Source: Spirochaetaceae bacterium (lineage in GTDB: Bacteria > Spirochaetota > Spirochaetia > Treponematales > Breznakiellaceae). From it: 5,923 nt of DNA. The notes under the pieces were generated by a model that saw only the letters and a program-made list of their open reading frames with translations, was not told the origin of the DNA and did not search any database. Each line of letters begins with the position of its first letter. Position 1 is the first letter of the stretch. A program made the translations under genes and the position numbers. Of the stretch, positions 1 to 5,726 are shown one piece after another. The DNA lies in contig JAITHM010000026.1 in assembly GCA_031279965.1 (NCBI GenBank), positions 1-5,923 of the forward strand, in the 5' to 3' direction.

Positions 1-2
1 TA

Positions 3-284
3 TTTGATAAACTAAGGATCAATCATTATTTTATCAAATCGTATGAAGAGTTTTTACAAAAAAGGGAGAGGGGAAGAGCTGACTTCAATGTTATAAGACC
101 AATGCAGGATTTTTATGACAATGACAGAAATGAAGAAAAAGATGACCCAATTATGGATAAATATATTCCTGTAATATATAAAAACATGAAAGAAAGATAT
201 AACAGAAAAGAAAAGAAGTTATCCTCTAATCCACTGAATAACCTGGTCGATAACCGCCAAAATACCGCTAATCCCGACAACTAA
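3..284 (+). CDS. C-terminal end of a probable glycosyltransferase family 92 (DUF23-like) protein, 5' end outside window
   Basis: The frame is open from the first complete codon at position 3 to a TAA at 282-284, so this is the last ~93 codons of a gene that starts upstream; the ATG at 102 is internal. The residues INHYFIKSYEEF, then KRERGRAD, and about 15 residues on FYDNDRNEEKDD, match what I recall of the C-terminal end of GT92/DUF23 glycosyltransferases (NHY..KS.EEF..K..RGRAD, later a DRNE-type acidic patch). Such enzymes usually decorate surface polysaccharide. The catalytic part is not visible, so donor and acceptor cannot be named. The DNA is clearly more A+T-rich than the genes downstream, with many AAA/AAT codons, which may mean transfer. 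The last ~22 codons run antisense through the end of the neighbouring minus-strand gene and look unlike the rest of the domain. Family assignment is from memory of motifs only. Confidence 0.65.
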   Translation, partial: FDKLRINHYFIKSYEEFLQKRERGRADFNVIRPMQDFYDNDRNEEKDDPIMDKYIPVIYKNMKERYNRKEKKLSSNPLNNLVDNRQNTANPDN

Positions 285-395
285 CGCAATCCATTCAAAA
301 ATTCGCTGCACCAATCCATATGTTTTGGTATTTTCAGCGATTTTATCAAAATTATCAGCCATCCGTGAAAGCATCCGCATTAAATCATCGTTCAT
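219..395 (-). CDS. Small single-helix membrane protein of unknown function (58 aa)
   Basis: I do not recognise a named family. Taking the ATG at 395-393 gives 58 residues: a charged amphipathic first half (MNDDLMRMLSRMADNFDKIAENTK), then an aromatic/hydrophobic segment from about residue 33 (IFEWIALVVGISGILAVIDQVIQWI) that should form one transmembrane helix, ending RG. It resembles short helix-plus-anchor proteins that I believe are common in spirochaete genomes. The frame also extends to a TTG at 446-444 (75 aa), but that extension is encoded partly by a tandem repeat and contains a good promoter. I therefore prefer the ATG at 395, although no Shine-Dalgarno sequence precedes it. The gene converges on and overlaps the upstream glycosyltransferase tail by 66 bp and is divergent from uxaC. 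Function unknown; an accessory or toxin-like membrane peptide is possible but unsupported. Confidence 0.55.
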   Translation of the reverse strand: MNDDLMRMLSRMADNFDKIAENTKTYGLVQRIFEWIALVVGISGILAVIDQVIQWIRG

Positions 396-399
396 AATC

Positions 400-428
400 A
401 AAATATCGGCTGATTCCTGGCCTGTCAA
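400..428 (-). promoter_or_regulatory. Candidate sigma-70 promoter for the small membrane protein
   Basis: Read on the minus strand there is a perfect -35 hexamer TTGACA (428-423), a 17-bp spacer and a -10-like TATTTT (405-400, four of six matches). Only four bases separate it from the ATG at 395. Transcription would start on or next to the start codon, implying a leaderless message. It lies inside the longer TTG-started version of the ORF, which argues for the shorter protein. Confidence 0.45.
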
Positions 429-430
429 GT

Positions 431-457
431 CCAAAATAATTACCAAAATAATTACCA
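431..457. repeat. 12-bp tandem repeat, 2.25 copies
   Basis: The unit CCAAAATAATTA occurs at 431-442 and again, identical, at 443-454, followed by a partial CCA at 455-457. Read on the minus strand it adds four codons per unit to the possible TTG-started extension of the small membrane protein. It abuts the palindrome at 458-473. Confidence 0.85.
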
Positions 458-473
458 GCTATCACGTGATAGC
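458..473. promoter_or_regulatory. Perfect 16-bp palindrome, candidate operator between divergent genes
   Basis: GCTATCACGTGATAGC is a perfect inverted repeat with 8-bp half sites and no spacer, centred about 45 bp upstream of the uxaC -35 hexamer. Such symmetry is typical of binding sites for dimeric regulators such as GntR- or LacI-family proteins, both of which control hexuronate genes in other bacteria. No regulator gene is in the window, so the partner is unknown. Its CACGTG core recurs at 514-519, overlapping the end of the uxaC -35 hexamer. Confidence 0.5.
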
Positions 474-502
474 AAACCGCACACAAACCGCAACAAACCG
501 CA
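473..502. repeat. Three phased direct repeats of CAAACCGCA upstream of the uxaC promoter
   Basis: Identical 9-mers CAAACCGCA lie at 473-481, 484-492 and 494-502. The starts are 11 and 10 bp apart, so all three face the same side of the helix. They end 7 bp before the -35 hexamer of uxaC. This arrangement fits a cooperative activator or repressor array; which protein binds is unknown. Confidence 0.7.
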
Positions 503-509
503 ATAGAAT

Positions 510-538
510 TTGACACGTGCACATTAACATGATAGAAT
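510..538 (+). promoter_or_regulatory. uxaC-uxuB operon promoter (sigma-70 type)
   Basis: TTGACA at 510-515 is a perfect -35 hexamer; after a 17-bp spacer, TAGAAT at 533-538 matches the -10 consensus at five of six positions. Transcription should begin near 544-546, leaving a leader of about 20 nt. A CACGTG hexamer (514-519) overlaps the last two bases of the -35, so a protein binding there would block RNA polymerase. Confidence 0.75.
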
Positions 539-548
539 TTTGTAAATA

Positions 549-556
549 GGGAGGAG
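549..556 (+). promoter_or_regulatory. Strong ribosome binding site of uxaC
   Basis: GGGAGGAG lies eight bases before the ATG at 565 and is close to the full anti-Shine-Dalgarno complement. It fixes the start of uxaC at 565. Confidence 0.85.
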
Positions 557-564
557 ATTCAGCT

Positions 565-2040
565 ATGCGTGGATTTATAAATAATGATTTTCTTTTATCA
601 ACAAAGATGGCGCGGAAGTTATATCACGAAGCTGCGGCACTGGAACCGGTTTTCGATTATCATTGCCACCTTGTTCCGCAAGAAATTGCCGAAAACCGGC
701 GCTTTCCGGATTTGACTGCCGTATGGCTTGGCGGCGATCATTATAAATGGCGGATGCTCAGGGCTAACGGTTTTTCCGAACAGCTGATTACGGGCAATGC
801 TGATCCTTACGATAAATTTCTTGCATGGGCGCAGACAGTTCCTCGGCTTATTGGGAATCCGCTCTACCACTGGACGCATCTGGAGCTGCAGCGTTACTTT
901 GATATCCACGAGCCTCTGAATCCCAGAAGTGCGCCGGCAATCTGGAAAGCCGCCAACGAGCAGCTCAAAAACAACCCGGAGCTTTCGGTTTTTGGCATTT
1001 TTAAAAAATTCAACGTTTTTGCGCTGGGGACTACTGATGATCCTGCCGACACACTGGAATGGCATGAAAAAGTCCGCACTCTTATAAAAACCAAAATCCT
1101 GCCCAGCTTTAGGCCGGATCAGATACTTAATATTGAAAAACCTGGTTTTGCAGAATATATGAAAAAACTTGGCGCGGCGGCGGGAAAAAACATCAGCAAT
1201 CTTGATGATCTTCTTGCGGCAATCCGGGAGCGTATCAATTTTTTTGATAAATCCGGCTGCTGTATTTCCGATCATGATCTTGAGTTCGTGCCGTTTGCCG
1301 CTTCGCGGGAAGACGGCATCGCACGGCCGGAAATGATTAACCGCCGCCGCTGGGAAGACGAAATTAAGGAAATTTTTTCTCAAGCCATGGAAGAAAAAAT
1401 ACCTGATGGCAGAAGCTGTGAATCATGGAAAACATATCTGCTCAATTTCCTGGGTGGAGAATATTATGACCGTGGCTGGGTTATGCAATTACACGTTGGC
1501 GCACTCAGAAGCGTGAACTCAACAGCCCTGAAAAAACTTGGCCCCAATACTGGATTTGATGCGGTTCACGATCATGCGGCTGCGGAAAAACTTTCCCGTC
1601 TTTTGGATCTGCTTCATTCTGCGGGGAAGCTGCCCAAAACAGTGCTCTACAGTCTTAACCTTAAAGATTATTACCCCCTGGCAACGATAATGGGCTGTTT
1701 TCAGGATGAGGATTGCCAGCCACGCTCTTCCGCGGGGAAAATGCAGCTTGGTTCTGCCTGGTGGTTTCTTGATCATCTTGACGGCATGGAAACTCAGATG
1801 AAGGTTTTGGGGAATGCCGGGCTGCTTTCCCGCTTTATTGGAATGCTTACCGATTCCCGCAGTTTTCTTTCCTATCCCCGGCATGAATATTTTCGCCGGA
1901 TACTTTGTAATATTTTGGGAAATTGGGTGGAACAGGGAGAAATTCCCCGCGATTTTGCACTTCTTGATGGAATGGTTCGGGATATTGCATTCAGAAATGC
2001 AGCGCAGTATTTCAACATCATGAAAGGTAACGCTAATTAA
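565..2040 (+). CDS. uxaC: Glucuronate (uronate) isomerase UxaC
   Basis: Converts D-glucuronate to D-fructuronate (and D-galacturonate to D-tagaturonate) in the cytoplasm, the first step of hexuronate breakdown (EC 5.3.1.12). The 491-residue product is near the usual ~470. Family marks: the amidohydrolase-fold metal motif FDYHCHL with H33 and H35; the stretch RFPDLTAVWLGGDHYKWRMLRANG; GTTDDPADTLEWH in the first half; MQLHVGALRS with H310; and LTDSRSFLSYPRHEYFRR near the C-terminus with the conserved D430. All expected blocks are present and in order, with no frame break. The start at 565 is supported by a strong ribosome binding site and an upstream promoter. It is followed after 81 bp by the probable fructuronate reductase gene, the next enzyme of the pathway, so the two are very probably co-transcribed. 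Regulation is probably by hexuronates through the repeats and palindrome upstream, which is an inference. Confidence 0.95.
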   Translation: MRGFINNDFLLSTKMARKLYHEAAALEPVFDYHCHLVPQEIAENRRFPDLTAVWLGGDHYKWRMLRANGFSEQLITGNADPYDKFLAWAQTVPRLIGNPLYHWTHLELQRYFDIHEPLNPRSAPAIWKAANEQLKNNPELSVFGIFKKFNVFALGTTDDPADTLEWHEKVRTLIKTKILPSFRPDQILNIEKPGFAEYMKKLGAAAGKNISNLDDLLAAIRERINFFDKSGCCISDHDLEFVPFAASREDGIARPEMINRRRWEDEIKEIFSQAMEEKIPDGRSCESWKTYLLNFLGGEYYDRGWVMQLHVGALRSVNSTALKKLGPNTGFDAVHDHAAAEKLSRLLDLLHSAGKLPKTVLYSLNLKDYYPLATIMGCFQDEDCQPRSSAGKMQLGSAWWFLDHLDGMETQMKVLGNAGLLSRFIGMLTDSRSFLSYPRHEYFRRILCNILGNWVEQGEIPRDFALLDGMVRDIAFRNAAQYFNIMKGNAN

Positions 2041-2121
2041 TTCTTTCTGCCGCTCGCCCTGGGTTTAGTGGTTGCGGCGATGCCAAACGTGTGATATGTA
2101 TGATAGTAAGGAAGGGCGATT

Positions 2122-3741
2122 ATGATTGAATTAAATAAAAAAAATGTTCGGGAGCATGCCGAAGTGCTGCAACGGGCGGGTATTGAACTTCCCTGTTTTG
2201 ATATTGACGCTGTTCGGGCAAAGACCCTTGCCGCGCCGGTATGGGTGCATATTGGGCCGGGTAATCTATTTCGGGCTTTTCATGCGGCGCTCCAGCAATC
2301 GCTTCTTGATAAGGGGTTAAGTGACCGCGGTATTATCGCCGTATCACCGGTTGACTTTACAAGCTTTAAAAAACTTGCTGCCGCGCACGATAATCTTTTT
2401 GCGCGGGTTGTTATGAAAGCTGACGGCGGCCTTGATATACGGATTATTGCAAGCATGATTGATGTGATTGCCGCAAACCCTGCTGATGCCGGCGAATGGA
2501 CGCGCCTTACCGCCGTATTCAGAAATCCTTCGCTCCAAATGGTAACGCTTGCCGTTACTGAAAAAGGCTACGATTTACGAACTCTTGACGGCAAGCTCCG
2601 TCCCAGCCTTCTTGAAGAGCTTGATCAGGGATTAGCCGCGCCGTCGCACCTTATGCTGCGGCTTTGTGTGCTGCTTCATGAACGCTATCAGCATGGAGCA
2701 GTGCCGGTTGCAATGGTTTCTACAGATAATTTTTCACATAACGGCGCAAAACTGAAAGACGCGCTTGTAACGCTTGCCCATGAACTTGCGGCGCGGGGTG
2801 CGGTTGAGAATGGGTTTATCGACTATTTAACTGATAAGCGGCGTGTTTCGTTCCCGTTTACAATGATCGATAAAATTACGCCGCTTCCCTCCGAGCGAAC
2901 CGCTGCCGCCCTTGCTGAACGCGGTCTTGCCGGAATGGAGATAACGCACGCAAGCAGCGGTACGGCAAACGCTCCGTTTGTCAACACCGAAGAGGCCGAA
3001 TATCTTGTTGTCGAGGATGATTTTCCCAATGGCCGTCCGCCGTTGGAACAGGCAGGCGTCTATTTTACCGATGCGGAAACTGTCGATAAAGTTGAACGCA
3101 TGAAGGTTTGTACTTGTCTTAATCCTCTGCATACGGCACTTGCTATTTACGGCTGTCTTTTAGGCTATACCTCTATTGCTGATGAGATGAAAGACGGTGA
3201 CCTCAACTCGTTCGTCACTATGATTGCCCACCGCGAGGGCATTGCCGTCGTAACTGATCCGGGTATCATAAAACCGGATGATTTTGTCCGCGAAGTACTT
3301 ACTGCGCGGTTCCCCAACCCCAACAATCCCGACACTCCGCAGCGTATCGCAACGGACACATCGCAAAAGCTGGCGATCCGTTTTGGCGAAACAATAAAAC
3401 TTTATGTTGAAAAGCCGGATCTTGATGTTGATAAACTCGTGCTGATTCCCCTGGTGTTGGCCGGATGGTGCCGGTATCTTTTGGGACAAGATGATAACGG
3501 CGCTGCGTTCACCCTTAGCCCTGATCCGCTTCTCAATGAGCTTCAACCGCTTTTGACTGGTATTGAACTTGGAAAACCGGAGTCGGCGGCAGGAAAGCTG
3601 TGCAAGATACTTTCTAACGAAAAAATATTTGGGCTTGACCTTTACCGTGCCGGACTTGGCAATAAAATCGAAGGTTATTTTGCCGAGCTTATTGCGGGCT
3701 CAGGCGCTGTTAGAAAAACGCTACGCAGGTATCTTTCTTAA
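2122..3741 (+). CDS. uxuB: Mannitol dehydrogenase family oxidoreductase, probable D-fructuronate reductase
   Basis: A long-chain polyol-specific dehydrogenase (539 aa; UxuB/UxaB proteins are usually about 485). Visible marks: the N-terminal nucleotide-binding segment VHIGPGNLFRAFH (42-54), the STDNFSHNG motif (200-208), FPFTMIDKITP (244-254), and the catalytic block MKVCTCLNPLHTAL with K328, N334 and H337. As UxuB it would reduce D-fructuronate to D-mannonate with NADH (EC 1.1.1.57). Placement right after uxaC favours this over mannitol or tagaturonate dehydrogenase, but the family is not separable by motif alone. The ATG at 2122 has AAGGAAGGG (2108-2116) before it. The 81-bp gap after uxaC shows no clear promoter or terminator, consistent with an operon. 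The Lys-to-Asn spacing in the active-site block is one longer than I recall for characterised members. Confidence 0.8.
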   Translation: MIELNKKNVREHAEVLQRAGIELPCFDIDAVRAKTLAAPVWVHIGPGNLFRAFHAALQQSLLDKGLSDRGIIAVSPVDFTSFKKLAAAHDNLFARVVMKADGGLDIRIIASMIDVIAANPADAGEWTRLTAVFRNPSLQMVTLAVTEKGYDLRTLDGKLRPSLLEELDQGLAAPSHLMLRLCVLLHERYQHGAVPVAMVSTDNFSHNGAKLKDALVTLAHELAARGAVENGFIDYLTDKRRVSFPFTMIDKITPLPSERTAAALAERGLAGMEITHASSGTANAPFVNTEEAEYLVVEDDFPNGRPPLEQAGVYFTDAETVDKVERMKVCTCLNPLHTALAIYGCLLGYTSIADEMKDGDLNSFVTMIAHREGIAVVTDPGIIKPDDFVREVLTARFPNPNNPDTPQRIATDTSQKLAIRFGETIKLYVEKPDLDVDKLVLIPLVLAGWCRYLLGQDDNGAAFTLSPDPLLNELQPLLTGIELGKPESAAGKLCKILSNEKIFGLDLYRAGLGNKIEGYFAELIAGSGAVRKTLRRYLS

Positions 3742-3744
3742 TTT

Positions 3745-3767
3745 GGGCGGCGGGGGGGCGGGGCGGG
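3745..3767 (+). other. G-rich tract fitting a G-quadruplex motif between uxuB and the TPR gene
   Basis: Four runs of at least three G lie on the plus strand: 3745-3747, 3752-3758 (seven G), 3760-3763 and 3765-3767, with loops of 4, 1 and 1 bases. This satisfies the usual G3+N1-7 quadruplex rule. It begins three bases after the uxuB stop codon. It could fold in the non-template strand or in the 3' end of the uxaC-uxuB message, and might act as a transcript end or stability element; that role is inference. Confidence 0.7.
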
Positions 3768-3796
3768 TATGACTGCTGCCCAGCATCAGAGCGGCG

Positions 3797-3825
3797 TTTA
3801 CAAAAAAAAGAAGGTCGTGTAGACT
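3797..3825 (+). promoter_or_regulatory. Candidate promoter of the TPR-mltG operon
   Basis: TTTACA (3797-3802, five of six -35 matches), a 17-bp spacer including an eight-A run (3802-3809, starting on the last base of the -35), and TAGACT (3820-3825, four of six -10 matches). The expected start of transcription is about 3831-3833, on the ATG at 3833. This agrees with the lack of a well-placed Shine-Dalgarno sequence there. Confidence 0.45.
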
Positions 3826-3832
3826 GAGCTCT

Positions 3833-4585
3833 ATGAAGAAAGGCAGCGTTAAGCAGACTGTGTGCGCGCTTATCGGTGGTATTATTGTTGTAGGAGGAAT
3901 TTTCTATATCTATACCTGGTCACAGGATCAGGAACGCCGAGAACTTGCCCGCCGTATTTCTGAATTTGGGCCGCGCAAGGGTGTGCCGCGCACAATAGAT
4001 GATCTTCAACGCGCCATTGCCGCATACGAAGATATTCAAAAGCTTCATGTTAAAGATGCCGCTCAAACAGGCGTTTACTGGAAAATACTTGCAACACGCT
4101 TTCAGGATAGGGAAATGTATCTTGAGGCAGTCAACGCTCTTCAACAGGCAATTCACTATACGCCTGACGATGAAACGCTCCATTATCTTACCGGTATTAA
4201 TGCGGCGCGTGCGGCAAAATCACTCTATCATCCTGATGCTAACGGCATGAACGATGCTGTCATGCAGCATTTTAAACTGGCAGAGACAGCATATCTGCGG
4301 GCGATAGAACTTGAGCCTTTGTATACTCAGGCTCTTTATGCGCTTTCAATTCTCTATATATTTGAACTGAATCGCCCGGAAGATGCGATTGTGCATCTTC
4401 TTCAATATATGGAAACGAGAAGCGGTGATGCTGATGCCATGTTCATTCTTGCCCGTGCGTTGTATATGACCGGACGTTTTCAGGAAGCTGCCGACTGGTA
4501 CGATCGCGCAATTCCTCTGACGAAGGACGAGAAAAAAAGGCTGGAAGCAGAACAAAACAGAAACTTTATCAGAGATCAATTATGA
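3833..4585 (+). CDS. Membrane-anchored tetratricopeptide repeat (TPR) protein
   Basis: A 250-residue protein with a short basic N-terminus (MKKGSVK), one hydrophobic helix at about 8-28 (likely an uncleaved anchor), and a soluble helical domain that should lie outside the inner membrane. TPR-like helix pairs are visible at about 81-112 (ATRFQDREMYLEAVNALQQA), 150-180 (YLRAIELEPLYTQALYALS, continuing with FELNRPEDA) and 199-232 (ALYMTGRFQEAADWYDRAI), with the typical alanine, tyrosine and proline spacing. The C-terminus is charged. No enzyme motif is seen; TPRs bind partner proteins, so a scaffold role is likely. Its last four bases overlap the mltG start (ATGA), so the two are translationally coupled. 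An envelope role beside MltG is reasonable inference. The start at 3833 has no good ribosome binding site; AAGAAGG at 3808-3814 is about 18 bases away, too far for normal use. Confidence 0.85.
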   Translation: MKKGSVKQTVCALIGGIIVVGGIFYIYTWSQDQERRELARRISEFGPRKGVPRTIDDLQRAIAAYEDIQKLHVKDAAQTGVYWKILATRFQDREMYLEAVNALQQAIHYTPDDETLHYLTGINAARAAKSLYHPDANGMNDAVMQHFKLAETAYLRAIELEPLYTQALYALSILYIFELNRPEDAIVHLLQYMETRSGDADAMFILARALYMTGRFQEAADWYDRAIPLTKDEKKRLEAEQNRNFIRDQL

Positions 4586-5637
4586 ACTATATCGTACGAA
4601 CAATCTGTAAAGTATGTGCCTGGATACTGGGCAGTCTTTTTGTACTTGCAGGCAGCGCCGCCGCTTTGATTTTTTATATGAATGCGGCCCCTCAGGATGG
4701 TGCAAAAACTACAAGCACCGTTACAAGTTTGGATACGGGTGAAGTGAGGCTTGAAGTGCGCGAAGGCGAAAGTGCCTCATCTGTCGGCATGCGGCTTGAA
4801 GAAGCGAATCTTATTAAACAGTACTATGCATGGCAGCTTCTTTGCCATCTTCGGCCTGCGTATTTGCAAGCGGGTATGTATCAGTTTAAAGAAAAATGTT
4901 CGCTTATTGAATTGCATACGCTCTTTACTTCAGGACAACAAATTCTGCTTTCCATCACAATACCGGAAGGCTCAACCCTGAAAAAAACAGCAATGCTTCT
5001 TGAAAAAGATGATATTTGTACGGCAGAAGATTTTCTTGCCGCGGCACGAAATGATAAACTTCTTCATGAATATCATATATACGGAAATTCATTTGAAGGC
5101 TTTCTTTATCCTGATACATATTATTTTACCGTACATTATCCTGCCAATCTTGTCGTGCGGACTATGGCCGATACATTTTACCGGCGGCTTAAAACACTTG
5201 ATATTGATGTGACGGCATACAGTGCCGAAGATTTTTACGCAAAAGTAACGCTTGCATCGATAATCGAGCGTGAGTATCGTATTGAAGATGAAGCGCCGCT
5301 TATGGCCGGCGTGTTTCTTCGCCGGCTTAAAACCGGAATGCGTCTTGAATCATGTGCAACAGTCGTCTATGTGATGACAGAATTGTTGAATCAGCCTCAT
5401 CCCAAAAAGATTTTTCACCGTGATTTAGAACTTGAAAGCCCGTATAACACGTATATGCATCGCGGCCTCCCCCCCAGTCCAATTGCAGCGCCGGGCGCTA
5501 TTGCGCTTCAAGCAGCGTTTTTTCCAACAGAAACAGACTATCTTTTTTTTCGGATTATTGATCCTTCTGCTGGCCGCCATTATTTTTCAAAAACATTTGA
5601 CGACCATATTAAAGCTGGCGCACTGTTCATAAAATGA
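4582..5637 (+). CDS. mltG: Endolytic murein transglycosylase MltG (YceG-like)
   Basis: Cleaves nascent peptidoglycan glycan strands next to the inner membrane and so sets strand length and release. The 351-residue product has the family layout: an N-terminal membrane helix (about 9-33), a LysM-like segment (LEVREGESASSVGMRLEEANLI through AGMYQFKEKCSL), then the YceG catalytic domain with TIPEGSTLKKTA, FEGFLYPDTYYF, TLASIIEREYR carrying the expected catalytic glutamate E229, and the closing block SPYNTYMHRGLPPSPIAAPG (286-305). The length is close to that of E. coli MltG (340). The segment where many MltG proteins read D-P-T-V-x-Y-G is here ESCATVVYVM (256-265), a divergence noted in the findings. 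It starts within the TPR gene (ATGA overlap) with only a weak upstream ribosome binding site, implying coupled translation. A run of seven C (5469-5475) lies inside the GLPPSP codons. Confidence 0.93.
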   Translation: MNYIVRTICKVCAWILGSLFVLAGSAAALIFYMNAAPQDGAKTTSTVTSLDTGEVRLEVREGESASSVGMRLEEANLIKQYYAWQLLCHLRPAYLQAGMYQFKEKCSLIELHTLFTSGQQILLSITIPEGSTLKKTAMLLEKDDICTAEDFLAAARNDKLLHEYHIYGNSFEGFLYPDTYYFTVHYPANLVVRTMADTFYRRLKTLDIDVTAYSAEDFYAKVTLASIIEREYRIEDEAPLMAGVFLRRLKTGMRLESCATVVYVMTELLNQPHPKKIFHRDLELESPYNTYMHRGLPPSPIAAPGAIALQAAFFPTETDYLFFRIIDPSAGRHYFSKTFDDHIKAGALFIK

Positions 5638-5726
5638 AGTTTAATCACTCAGCTCTCGTGCTTGTCGGTTTTCCCACCAATAAACTCTCCACCGGTGATG
5701 GAGTGAATCAGGATTGAGTGCATTTT

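Noticed and set aside
473..502. Start of a CRISPR array
   Set aside because: The repeats are only 9 bp with 1-2 bp between copies; there are no spacers of CRISPR length and no cas genes.
325..513. Plus-strand ORF of 62 codons across the small membrane gene and the regulatory region
   Set aside because: It is antisense to the better-supported minus-strand gene and its end is translated from the palindrome and direct repeats; no protein-like features.
619..1383. Long minus-strand reading frame (254 codons) opposite uxaC
   Set aside because: It lies wholly antisense to a clearly recognised enzyme, has no recognisable domain and no ribosome binding site; long antisense frames arise from the codon bias of uxaC.
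2041..2121. Possible attenuator or terminator between uxaC and uxuB
   Set aside because: Only a 5-bp GCCGC/GCGGC pairing with a long loop is visible and there is no T-run; it looks like an ordinary intra-operon gap.
3160..3546. Minus-strand ORF of 128 codons opposite uxuB
   Set aside because: Antisense shadow of a gene with clear family motifs; composition is unlike a real protein and there is no start signal.
3769..3822. 17-codon ORF (MTAAQHQSGVYKKKKVV) after the G-rich tract, a possible leader peptide
   Set aside because: Its stop codon overlaps the -10 box of the TPR promoter candidate, and the G-rich upstream sequence is not a convincing ribosome binding site; there is no attenuator structure after it.
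5683..5704. Second hairpin around CTCCACCGGTGATGGAG after mltG
   Set aside because: Only about five base pairs followed by mismatches, too weak beside the perfect hairpin at 5727-5760.
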